Below, piece after piece: positions 24,366-32,460 of a stretch of DNA of 64,000 nucleotides (the first letter of the stretch is position 1; the number at the start of each line of letters is the position of its first letter). Made by a program: the position numbers and the translations under genes. The notes under the pieces were generated by a model. That model made no database searches. It was not told the DNA's origin and worked only from the letters and a program-made list of their open reading frames with translations. Origin of the DNA: Chryseobacterium taichungense (GTDB lineage Bacteria > Bacteroidota > Bacteroidia > Flavobacteriales > Weeksellaceae); contig NZ_FOBV01000011.1 of NCBI RefSeq assembly GCF_900109935.1, positions 1-64,000 on the forward strand, read 5' to 3'.

Positions 24366-25334
24366 TTATTTTTCCCAAACCAACGCACTTGCTCCTAAAA
24401 TAGCAGCATCCGCTTCGTCGAGCTCACTGAAAACCAATTTTACTTTATTTCTGAAAATAGGAAGTAAATTTCTTTCCATATGCAGTTTTGTAGGTTTTAA
24501 AATAAAATCACCTGCTTTGATCACTCCGCCAAAAAGAAGAATGGCTTCCGGAGATGAGAACATCACAAAATTAGCCAATGCTTCTCCCAGTTTCTGTCCT
24601 GTATATCTGAAAACCTCTATAGAAATAGGATCGCCTTTCAGTGCGCATTCATGAACGGTCTTAGAGTTGATGGCTTCTTCAGGATATTGATTCAGCATAG
24701 ACTCGGGGAATTCGGCACGCATTTTTTTTGCCGTAATGGCGATTCCGGTTGCAGATGCGTAGGCTTCAAGACAGCCTTCAGAACCTGTACTCCAGTGTTT
24801 TCTTCCACCTGGTTTTACAATGGTATGCCCTAATTCTCCTGCGAATCCGTCGTGTCCGTAGATCAGCTTACCTCCGGCAACAATACCACTTCCAACGCCC
24901 GTTCCCAGGGTAATCATAATGAAATCTTTCATGCCTCTTGCTGCTCCGAAGAGCATTTCTCCTATGGCCGCAGCATTAGCGTCGTTGGTAATGGTGCAGG
25001 GTAGCCCGAATTTAGCTTTTATTAGTTCCGCAAAAGGAATGATGCCTTTCCATGGAAGATTGGGTGCCTGCTCTATCGTTCCTGTATAGTAGTTGGCATT
25101 TGGAGCACCTACTCCTATTCCATCAAAGTTTTTTTCTTTTCCGTGGCTTTCGATCAGCGGATGAACAGCCTCGTATAAAGCATCAATATATTCTTCTACG
25201 GTAGGATAGGCATCGGTTCGGATATTTCCTTTTTCCAAAACTTCACCTCTGTGGTTTACCACTCCAAATTTTGTGTTTGTTCCGCCGATATCAATTCCCA
25301 GCGCAACGTGTTTTGACAAATCTACTAATGACAT
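24366..25334 (-). CDS. ROK family sugar kinase (glucokinase-like)
   Basis: This 322-aa cytoplasmic protein of the ROK family probably phosphorylates glucose or a related sugar with ATP. The ATP-binding loop is GIDIGGTNTKFG (13-24), the catalytic Asp is D118 in TNDANAA, and the phosphate-2 region ITLGTGVGSGIV follows. The ROK zinc site normally reads H...C-x-C-G-x-x-G-C-x-E. Here H170 and C188 are kept but W181 and T183 replace the first two cysteines (GRKHWSTGSEGCLEAYAS), so zinc binding is doubtful. It is a single-gene unit with its own terminator. Confidence 0.88.
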   Translation of the reverse strand: MSLVDLSKHVALGIDIGGTNTKFGVVNHRGEVLEKGNIRTDAYPTVEEYIDALYEAVHPLIESHGKEKNFDGIGVGAPNANYYTGTIEQAPNLPWKGIIPFAELIKAKFGLPCTITNDANAAAIGEMLFGAARGMKDFIMITLGTGVGSGIVAGGKLIYGHDGFAGELGHTIVKPGGRKHWSTGSEGCLEAYASATGIAITAKKMRAEFPESMLNQYPEEAINSKTVHECALKGDPISIEVFRYTGQKLGEALANFVMFSSPEAILLFGGVIKAGDFILKPTKLHMERNLLPIFRNKVKLVFSELDEADAAILGASALVWEK

Positions 25335-25421
25335 TTCTCTTCTTAATAATTCTAAAAGGTTAAAATTATAAAAAAGATATTATTATTAGACGATTAAGCA
25401 AAATTTTATTTAAAAAAAATA

Positions 25422-26633
25422 TTATGTTGTTTTTACCGTTTTCTTTTTTCTTCTTCCCCACCAGATCATGAAGCCAGTCACTGGTAATGAGGCACATATG
25501 AGACTTACAAAAAAGGCTATGATCTTTGTGGGAAGTCCAAGAATAGATCCGACGTGGATATCGTAGTTGGCTCCTACTGCTTTTTCACCGAAATTTTTGT
25601 CTTTCATATCGTGAGTATGCAGCAATTCTCCTGAGTTTTCATCAAAAATAAGACTGCTGCTTTTATGATAAGAATAGGATAAATGTTTTACATAAACTTC
25701 AAAATTCGGATGCTCGTGGTCATCCATATGTTCATGGCCGAGATCAATAGAAAATCCGTAGGAATCAGGATATTTTGCCTTAACAGTATTGCTGATTTTA
25801 TCTAATGTTCCTTCGGTTCTCAATTCGATCGGAGCCTTGGTTTTGATCGATGAAAAATCAGGATAAGTGGTTTTTCCACCCGAAAAAATAAAATAAATCG
25901 CTGCCTGAACGACAAAGAAAGCATAAAATAATCCCGTAATCGAAAATATTAAAGCAAAAATAGAAGCATAGAAACCAAGAACATTGTGAAGATCATAGTT
26001 CTTTCTTTTCCAGCTTTTTACATTTTGCCATTTGAAAGAAAAGCGTTGCTTTCTTGCAGCTTTATTTTTCGGCCACCAGAGGATGATTCCTGAAATAAGC
26101 ATGATGATAAATATAATCACAGGAATTCCCACCAGATATGTTCCCCATGATTGTTTCAAAAGATAACTCCAGTGAATCATTTTCACAATCTGGAAAAACC
26201 CGTTTTTCTCATCGTATGTTCTTAAAACTTTTCCGTTGTAGGGATTTACGTAGGCAACTTTATAGATCGGAAATTCGTCAAAATAATTCCAGCCTTTAGG
26301 ATCGTGTTCGTACCAGTAAAATAGATACGACATTTTTTTATCAATCGGAATATTCACCCAATGAACCGGATATTTCTCCTTCACCTGCTCAACCACCGAT
26401 TTTTCCAGCACACGGATCGGGAGAACCTCTTTCTGATCTATATTCTGCTCGTTGTGATAGATCACATCTTTTCGGGTAAAATTTTCAATTTCATCTTTAA
26501 AAACATACAATGCTCCCGTGATAGAAATCACAAAGATCAGAAACCCAATACCTAAGCCAAACCACAAATGCAGTTTGCCAGTCCATTTTTTAAATGCACT
26601 TGGTTTTTTCTTATGATGATGTTTTTTTCTCAT
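25422..26633 (-). CDS. PepSY-associated membrane protein, copy 2
   Basis: This 403-aa protein of the PepSY_TM family (iron-regulated membrane proteins, siderophore-related reductases) has a His/Lys-rich N-terminus (MRKKHHHKKKP) and membrane helices near residues 28-48, 165-188, 220-245 and 370-395. Periplasmic loops include HWVNIP, GWNYFDEF and YVNPYNGKVL, and conserved His residues occur in MIHWSYLL, YDLHNVLGFYAS and YDIHVGS. Its likely role is electron transfer or peptidase-like regulation during release of iron from siderophores. It is clearly paralogous to the gene at 28908. A hairpin separates it from the upstream TonB receptor, and TATCTTTG at 26651-26658 could be its own promoter. Confidence 0.87.
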   Translation of the reverse strand: MRKKHHHKKKPSAFKKWTGKLHLWFGLGIGFLIFVISITGALYVFKDEIENFTRKDVIYHNEQNIDQKEVLPIRVLEKSVVEQVKEKYPVHWVNIPIDKKMSYLFYWYEHDPKGWNYFDEFPIYKVAYVNPYNGKVLRTYDEKNGFFQIVKMIHWSYLLKQSWGTYLVGIPVIIFIIMLISGIILWWPKNKAARKQRFSFKWQNVKSWKRKNYDLHNVLGFYASIFALIFSITGLFYAFFVVQAAIYFIFSGGKTTYPDFSSIKTKAPIELRTEGTLDKISNTVKAKYPDSYGFSIDLGHEHMDDHEHPNFEVYVKHLSYSYHKSSSLIFDENSGELLHTHDMKDKNFGEKAVGANYDIHVGSILGLPTKIIAFFVSLICASLPVTGFMIWWGRRKKKTVKTT

Positions 26634-26650
26634 AATATCCTTACGTGGCG

Positions 26651-26658
26651 CAAAGATA
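26651..26658 (-). promoter_or_regulatory. -7 promoter element before PepSY copy 2
   Basis: TATCTTTG on the minus strand fits TAnnTTTG. The -33 position, 19 bp upstream, reads TTC in place of TTG. Confidence 0.45.
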
Positions 26659-26734
26659 ATGCTTTAGTTTTTATTTAGAATACTTATAATTAAGGATTTT
26701 TATAAATAGACTCATTTTGATTTCATTTAATATA

Positions 26735-26772
26735 AAAAGCGTTTCATCTTAATGATATAATGAAACGCTTTT
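26735..26772 (-). terminator. Terminator after the second TonB receptor gene
   Basis: A perfect 13-bp stem AAAAGCGTTTCAT with its complement encloses a 12-nt loop, with A/T tracts on both sides. It splits the TonB receptor at 26797 from the PepSY gene at 25422. Confidence 0.75.
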
Positions 26773-26796
26773 ATTTTTTAAAAACTATAATTTGTA

Positions 26797-28911
26797 TTAA
26801 AATTTATATTCAATCATAAAAGTCCCCCTCATTCCTAAAGCATTTGCAAAATCACTGTCTCTGGCCGCCCACCAGGCAATTGCCGGCTGATAAAGTCTAT
26901 TGAAAAGATTTTCTATACCTAAAGAAACCTTCCAGTTTTTATCAACCTCATAACTTGATTTAAAGTTGAAAACCGTGTATTCAGGAACTGCTCCCTCTCC
27001 GTAGGTGAAAAGACCTTTAGCATTTGGCTGAAACCTGTCTTGTCCAAACATATGAAGCATATCCAATCCTACTGATAAATTTCCGATAGGTCTTGCCTGA
27101 ATATATGCCAGAATTTTCGGTGCTGAAATTCTGCTGTTATTAATTTTTGTTGAATAATCGCCGTCGTCCTTAGGAGAAGTAATTCCTTCCATCCAACTGT
27201 AGCTTCCTCCGAAACTGATCCATTTTACCGGTGAAAAATGCAGAAATCCTTCCACGCCATATACTACTTCAGGAGCTCTCTGGATCGTTAATGACCGGTC
27301 GGCACTCTGAACAAAAGTAGCTCCCAGTTTTGAAGTGCTCACATAGGAAGTTATTTCATAATTGAGCCATCTCGTAATCTGCCCTGTGGCACCCAGCTCA
27401 TAATTGTTTACGATAATGGGTTTTGTTTCCAGATTATTAATTGTATCTGAAGTTGAAGTTCTTAATATTCTTCCCAATTCATTAATGGAATACGCCTGAG
27501 AGAAACTTCCGAAAATATTGATTTCAGGGTTAATATTATATCGGAATCCAATATTTCCAACCAGGGCATTGTACTCCAGATCACCGCCTTTTACAAAAAT
27601 ACTTTGGGTAAATGTGCCGTCGTTTTTAATGGAAGATAACGTATTAAAATCGCCAACTTTCACTTTGATATTTTCATAGCGGAGCCCTCCTTTCAGAATC
27701 AATTTTTTAAAGAGATCGATTTTCATTAACATAAATGGGGCAATATTCGTCATGTTCATATCAGGGGTCCAGTAGCGGCCATCTTCCAGTTTCTGAACCG
27801 TCTGATCATTAAGAATATCAATTCCATAAATGATTTCGCCCTGAGAATTCTGAGCATTCCAGAGTTGAGTGTCAAAATTGGCTCTTGCCCCGTATTTTTT
27901 AGAAATTACATTCGACTGTCCGCCATTGAAAAAGGTATCGCTGTATCCGTAAACCGTTCTGAAATCCTGCATATATAAGTTTACATTTAATGAAGTTCCC
28001 TGCCAGAGCTTTTTATTGTCATAGCTCACTTTCAGATTGTGGTTTCTAGGAGTACCCTGTGGAGTAGTTTCAAGTCCTTTTCCCAATCCTTCACCGATAG
28101 TAGGGATCAGTCCGTATTTTCCTGTTTTAAGTCCTAAATTCAAGTCAGATTTTGAAGCATAACCAATGTAGGACGCTTCAATTCTGTTGTTTTCATTGAA
28201 ATTATAGCCCAGCTTCAGCATCCCGTTGTAATTATTCATTTTGGCTGTGCTGTAGGTAGGACTCAGATTGTCTCCGTTTGCATCTTTCAGATATCCTGTT
28301 CTTTCATAGGCAAATGAAGCAACGTAATCGAAATCTTTCGTGATCTTTCCGGAAAGCAACTGGCTTGCTCTGAATCCTAAAGTTCCGCCGTAGGGTTGCC
28401 CGGTAATTCCCACCTGTGAAATTCCTGAAATCTTTTTATTGCCGGTGCTTTTTCTGGTGATATAGTTGATAATTCCTCCGTCTGATCCGTTCCCGTAAAT
28501 GGAAGTTGCCCCTTTGATGACTTCAATTCTCTCGATAACCGAAGGATCAATAGACCTGATATCTCTTGCCCCATTTCGCAACGGTGTAGATTGCGGAATT
28601 CCGTCGATGAGTACTAAAACCTGTCTTCCCCTGAGCGTTTGCCCGCTATTGGTAGTGGTTCCTGAGCTGGTAGCAAGACTGGGAACAGTGTATTGTAAAA
28701 TATTGCTGATATCGGAATTTACAGTAAGCTGTGACTGAATCTGCTTCTGATTGACAATCGTTACAGAACTTGGAATTTCTTTAATGTTTTCCTTTTTTCT
28801 GGAAGCGGTCAGTACAACTTCATCAACATCTTTTACCTGTAAAGAATCTTTTTGTTGTGCAAAGATGTTGATGGCAGCTAATGTTGCTGCTGCTAAAATG
28901 GTCTTTTTCAT
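26797..28911 (-). CDS. TonB-dependent outer membrane receptor (FecA-like)
   Basis: This 704-aa outer membrane receptor likely takes up a ferric siderophore or citrate-type chelate. The signal peptide is MKKTILAAATLAAINIFAQ. The TonB-box-like DEVVLTASRKKENIKEIPSSV leads into a plug domain with LRGRQVLVLIDGIP, DPSVIERIEVIKGATSIYGNGSDGGIINYITRK. The 22-strand barrel ends in aromatic F (MIEYKF). Its ATG overlaps the stop of the upstream PepSY gene by 4 bp (ATGA), so the two are coupled. The substrate cannot be read from sequence. Confidence 0.92.
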   Translation of the reverse strand: MKKTILAAATLAAINIFAQQKDSLQVKDVDEVVLTASRKKENIKEIPSSVTIVNQKQIQSQLTVNSDISNILQYTVPSLATSSGTTTNSGQTLRGRQVLVLIDGIPQSTPLRNGARDIRSIDPSVIERIEVIKGATSIYGNGSDGGIINYITRKSTGNKKISGISQVGITGQPYGGTLGFRASQLLSGKITKDFDYVASFAYERTGYLKDANGDNLSPTYSTAKMNNYNGMLKLGYNFNENNRIEASYIGYASKSDLNLGLKTGKYGLIPTIGEGLGKGLETTPQGTPRNHNLKVSYDNKKLWQGTSLNVNLYMQDFRTVYGYSDTFFNGGQSNVISKKYGARANFDTQLWNAQNSQGEIIYGIDILNDQTVQKLEDGRYWTPDMNMTNIAPFMLMKIDLFKKLILKGGLRYENIKVKVGDFNTLSSIKNDGTFTQSIFVKGGDLEYNALVGNIGFRYNINPEINIFGSFSQAYSINELGRILRTSTSDTINNLETKPIIVNNYELGATGQITRWLNYEITSYVSTSKLGATFVQSADRSLTIQRAPEVVYGVEGFLHFSPVKWISFGGSYSWMEGITSPKDDGDYSTKINNSRISAPKILAYIQARPIGNLSVGLDMLHMFGQDRFQPNAKGLFTYGEGAVPEYTVFNFKSSYEVDKNWKVSLGIENLFNRLYQPAIAWWAARDSDFANALGMRGTFMIEYKF

Positions 28912-30113
28912 GTTTTTCTAATTCCTTTTTTCTTTTTTTTACCAAGCCATATTAAGAATCCGGTTACGGGTAATGAGGTACAGATGAGCCCTGCGATGAA
29001 CCAGATGATTTTCCCAAAGATGCCAAAGTATGATCCTGTGTGAACATCATAGTTGGCATTTGCATATTTTTCTGCGTTGTTTAATTGCTGATGAGATGTA
29101 TTCATCAGAAGCTTTCCTGAATATTTATCAAAGGCCAGCTGGCTTCTGACAGAAAATCTTCCATCCTCGCCATACACTGTGACAGGAATGTTATTTAATT
29201 CTTTTCCTTTCTTGTTTTTCCCATTTAACGGAATTCTGAAGCTTGAATAAGCAGGATAAAGCTTTCTTGTTTGCTGTGCCGTGAGATCAAAGACAGAATT
29301 GCTTTTTGCGATAAGTGAATCTGGTGACTTTATTGGTTTTTCTTTAGGAAGTTCTGATGATCCGGATAAGGTAAAGTTGAAAATGTTTTTTACCCAAGGG
29401 TAGGAAAAGTAAATTCCGGATAAACTTATTACCAAAGCAATAAATGAAACATAAAATCCAAGAATATTGTGGAGATCATAATTTTTACGTTTCCATGTCT
29501 TTACATTTTTCCAGTCGAATGAAAATCGTCCTTTTCTTGCTTTTTTATTTTTAGGCCACCATAGAATGATTCCCGTGATCAGCATGATGATGAAGAGCAC
29601 AACAGGAATTCCCACCACATATTTTCCCCAGTCTGTTTTTAACAGTAAACTCCAGTGAATGGATTTCAGGATAGGAAAGATGTCATATTTTTCATTATAA
29701 ATACCGAGAATTTCTCCGTTATAAGGGTTGACATATACAAGTTTATTGATTTTTACTTCGTCAAAGTAATTCCAGGCTTCTTTATTCTTTTCATAGTATA
29801 AAAACTCGTATGATTTTGTTTTATCTAAAGGAACTTCAACGGAAGTTAAAGGATATTTTTGATGGAGTTCCAAGGTAACTTTTTCCTTTAAAACTTCAAC
29901 AGATAAAGGATTCTGCCTAATCGTTTCAGCATTTACATACATCACCTCTTTCCTCAGCTGATTCTGAATTTCATCTTTAAAAACATACATTGTCCCCGAT
30001 AAGGAAACAATAAATACAATCAGCCCAACAGATAAGCCAAACCACAAATGCAGTTTGGCAGACCATTTTTTGGCAAAAGAAGGTTTCTTTTTATGATGAT
30101 GCTTCTTTCTCAT
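28908..30113 (-). CDS. PepSY-associated membrane protein, copy 1
   Basis: This 401-aa paralogue of the 25422 gene has the same MRKKHHHKKKP start, the same KLHLWFGLSVG first helix and the same IHWSLLLKT.WGKYVVGIPV, YDLHNILGFYVS and YDVHTGSYFG blocks. It has four membrane helices and large periplasmic loops. It is translationally coupled to the following TonB receptor gene. A terminator-like hairpin precedes its start codon, so expression may depend on read-through from the receptor gene at 30155. Confidence 0.87.
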   Translation of the reverse strand: MRKKHHHKKKPSFAKKWSAKLHLWFGLSVGLIVFIVSLSGTMYVFKDEIQNQLRKEVMYVNAETIRQNPLSVEVLKEKVTLELHQKYPLTSVEVPLDKTKSYEFLYYEKNKEAWNYFDEVKINKLVYVNPYNGEILGIYNEKYDIFPILKSIHWSLLLKTDWGKYVVGIPVVLFIIMLITGIILWWPKNKKARKGRFSFDWKNVKTWKRKNYDLHNILGFYVSFIALVISLSGIYFSYPWVKNIFNFTLSGSSELPKEKPIKSPDSLIAKSNSVFDLTAQQTRKLYPAYSSFRIPLNGKNKKGKELNNIPVTVYGEDGRFSVRSQLAFDKYSGKLLMNTSHQQLNNAEKYANANYDVHTGSYFGIFGKIIWFIAGLICTSLPVTGFLIWLGKKKKKGIRKT

Positions 30114-30118
30114 GAGAA

Positions 30119-30148
30119 AAAAGTTAACCCTTGAGAGGGCTAACTTTT
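30119..30148 (-). terminator. Terminator or attenuator between TonB receptor and PepSY genes
   Basis: On the minus strand AAAAGTTAGCCC pairs with GGGTTAACTTTT (one mismatch, 6-nt loop) and is followed by a T-tract. It lies only 5 bp before the PepSY start codon. Confidence 0.65.
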
Positions 30149-30154
30149 GATTAT

Positions 30155-32311
30155 TTAAAATTTATATCCTATTGAAAGTCTGAAATTTCTTGGGGCTTCT
30201 GCCTGGTAGTAATATCCGCCTCTCGGATTACCATCAGCCATCGTAAAATCTATGGAGCTTCCGCTGTATAAATATCTGTTGAATACATTAAATACGTTTA
30301 AACCTACCCTGAACTTCGTATTTTCCCATGAAAGTCCCGCATCAAATTTCAGATAATCGTTCATTTCGAGCGGTGAATTTATACTTCCCCAATTCCAGCT
30401 GCTTCTTCCCCCGAGGAAAGTTCCCCCGAAACTTAAACCGAATCCTTCTAAATCACCGTTAGTGAAAGTATAATTTAACCATCCATTTATAGTATGTTTA
30501 GCATAACCTGGAACTTTATCTCCTTTCATGGCTTTAGCAGTAGTTTCTGTGAACTTATTTTCTGTAAAGGCATAATTAAAAATTGCATTAAAACCTTTTA
30601 CTATTTGTCCTTTCAAATCAAATTCAGCTCCTTGTACTCTAGTTTTACCTAATAAGATTGAGAACATACCGCTTGGATCTGTTGGATCTGTTGTAATAGC
30701 ATTGTTTTTATTAATGTTATATAATGATAATGTTGTATTCCATTTTCCACCAAACCAATCTTTCTTAGCTCCTATTTCAATATTGCTACCTGTAATTGGC
30801 TTAGCCGTTGTACCGTCCCTGAATAAACCTGATTGAGGAGAAAAAGCCTGATCATATAATGCGTACACTGACATATCTGTATCAATAGAATAACTCAAAC
30901 CTACACGTGGTGTGATTCGGTTAGTTTCAGTTTTTGTCCCATAACTATTCTCTTTTACATTGGTATATCTGGCAGCAAGTGTAAGTCTTAAGGCATCATT
31001 AAAGAAGCCTAATTCATCCTGTAAATACAGACCGGTATATTCCTGCTCAATAGTTCCATACGGTGTAGCTCTTTCTAAGAGTGATTTACCATCGTCACTA
31101 AAATGAGGATACCCATTGCTTGGAGTTGAATATATTGTAGAATTTAAATCAAAAGGATTTGCTTGTGTATCTAATGCGTATGCCTTAGTCCAGTCTGCAA
31201 GGTACTTTTTTGAGCCCAGATCGAGCCCGGCTAAAATTTTATGTGAAACAGGACCTGACTTAATATATCCATTTAAAAAAGCTTGTCCAAACTTCATAAC
31301 ATTACTGGCTTCCCAAAAGTTTAGATTTCTGATAAACTTCGTATCTGATATAAATACTCCTGGCCAAATGTCACTACCCATTGTGTATTCATTTACATAA
31401 GTTAACTGAGTGGTCAGTTTCCAGTTTTCATTGAATTTATGCTGTAAATTTACATTTACTGTATTATTGGTAACATTTGTTGGATCTATACCAGGATCAG
31501 AAACAGTGAATTCTACAGGTTTTGTTCCATATCCTTCGAAACTATAAACATATGCAGATCCTACTTCTGACATCTTTGCTTTTTGATAAATATACTCCGC
31601 TGTTAAAGTCGTTTTATCAGTAAGGTTTACTTTTAATGATGGGTTGATAATGTATCTGTCGTTGAATTCATAGTCTCTGAAGCTCTTTTTATTCTGAGCC
31701 ATTAAATTCAATCTGAATGCTACTTTATCAGTAATTTTTGTATCAATATCCGTTTCGCCTCTATACATATTGAAACTCCCCAAGGTTACTCTTGCAGAAC
31801 CATTCAAAGATTGTCCGGTAGGCTTTTTGGTCACAATATTATATATCCCGCTTGGCTCTCCGTTTGACATTAAGAAACCTGATGGTCCTTTGATGAATTC
31901 AATGTGATCTACAAATGACATATCTTCACTCAGTGGTCCCCAGTTTGAGGTAACATTTACACCGTTCATAAAAGCTGCGGCTCTGGAACCTCTCATATTT
32001 ACTCTGGTGTACATGTCTCCCCAGTGTTCTAGTCTTTGTGCTCCTGCAACGTTCCTCAAAACACCGTCGCTTAACGTTGTCACCTGCTGATCTTCTAATG
32101 CTCTGTTGGTAATGATAGATACATTCTGAGGAATTTTAATCAGCTCTTCATCTAAACGCATAGAAGAAGATCCTTCCTTCTCAACATATTTTTTATAATA
32201 CTTACCATTCACAACAACTTCCTCAATATCATTTGACTTAATCGTATCTTTTTCCTGAGCAAAAGCTAGCATAGAACCTAACATTGATGCACAGATCAGC
32301 ATATTTTTCAT
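30155..32311 (-). CDS. TonB-dependent siderophore receptor (FhuA/FpvA-like)
   Basis: This 718-aa outer membrane receptor is of the TonB-dependent siderophore type. I start at ATG 32311 (MKNMLICASMLGSMLAFAQ, signal peptide); a TTG three codons upstream is weaker. The plug region contains IKIPQNVSIITNRALEDQQ, LRNVAGAQ and FIKGPSGFLMSNGEPSGIYNIVTKKP, typical of hydroxamate siderophore receptors. The barrel ends RLSIGYKF. TATATTTG at 32329-32336 (minus) fits a -7 element and would give a leader of about 10 nt. Followed by PepSY, TonB receptor and PepSY genes. Confidence 0.92.
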   Translation of the reverse strand: MKNMLICASMLGSMLAFAQEKDTIKSNDIEEVVVNGKYYKKYVEKEGSSSMRLDEELIKIPQNVSIITNRALEDQQVTTLSDGVLRNVAGAQRLEHWGDMYTRVNMRGSRAAAFMNGVNVTSNWGPLSEDMSFVDHIEFIKGPSGFLMSNGEPSGIYNIVTKKPTGQSLNGSARVTLGSFNMYRGETDIDTKITDKVAFRLNLMAQNKKSFRDYEFNDRYIINPSLKVNLTDKTTLTAEYIYQKAKMSEVGSAYVYSFEGYGTKPVEFTVSDPGIDPTNVTNNTVNVNLQHKFNENWKLTTQLTYVNEYTMGSDIWPGVFISDTKFIRNLNFWEASNVMKFGQAFLNGYIKSGPVSHKILAGLDLGSKKYLADWTKAYALDTQANPFDLNSTIYSTPSNGYPHFSDDGKSLLERATPYGTIEQEYTGLYLQDELGFFNDALRLTLAARYTNVKENSYGTKTETNRITPRVGLSYSIDTDMSVYALYDQAFSPQSGLFRDGTTAKPITGSNIEIGAKKDWFGGKWNTTLSLYNINKNNAITTDPTDPSGMFSILLGKTRVQGAEFDLKGQIVKGFNAIFNYAFTENKFTETTAKAMKGDKVPGYAKHTINGWLNYTFTNGDLEGFGLSFGGTFLGGRSSWNWGSINSPLEMNDYLKFDAGLSWENTKFRVGLNVFNVFNRYLYSGSSIDFTMADGNPRGGYYYQAEAPRNFRLSIGYKF

Positions 32312-32328
32312 GAAACTCAAATTTTGTG

Positions 32329-32336
32329 CAAATATA
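32329..32336 (-). promoter_or_regulatory. -7 promoter element of the siderophore receptor gene
   Basis: TATATTTG on the minus strand matches TAnnTTTG. No TTG is present at the -33 position, and the resulting leader would be very short. Confidence 0.4.
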
Positions 32337-32405
32337 TTGTTTTTAATTATTCTAAATAAATTATTAAATTGATATTTGTCATAAAATTAATATACGCTGA
32401 ATAAC

Positions 32406-32439
32406 AAAAGCCACCTCAGAACTGTCTGAAGTGGCTTTT
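32406..32439 (-). terminator. Terminator of secA
   Basis: A 15-bp stem AAAAGCCACCTCAGA with one mismatch and a 4-nt loop is flanked by A and T runs, 21 bp after the secA stop. Confidence 0.8.
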
Positions 32440-32460
32440 ATATGTTTAAAATTATTAATT

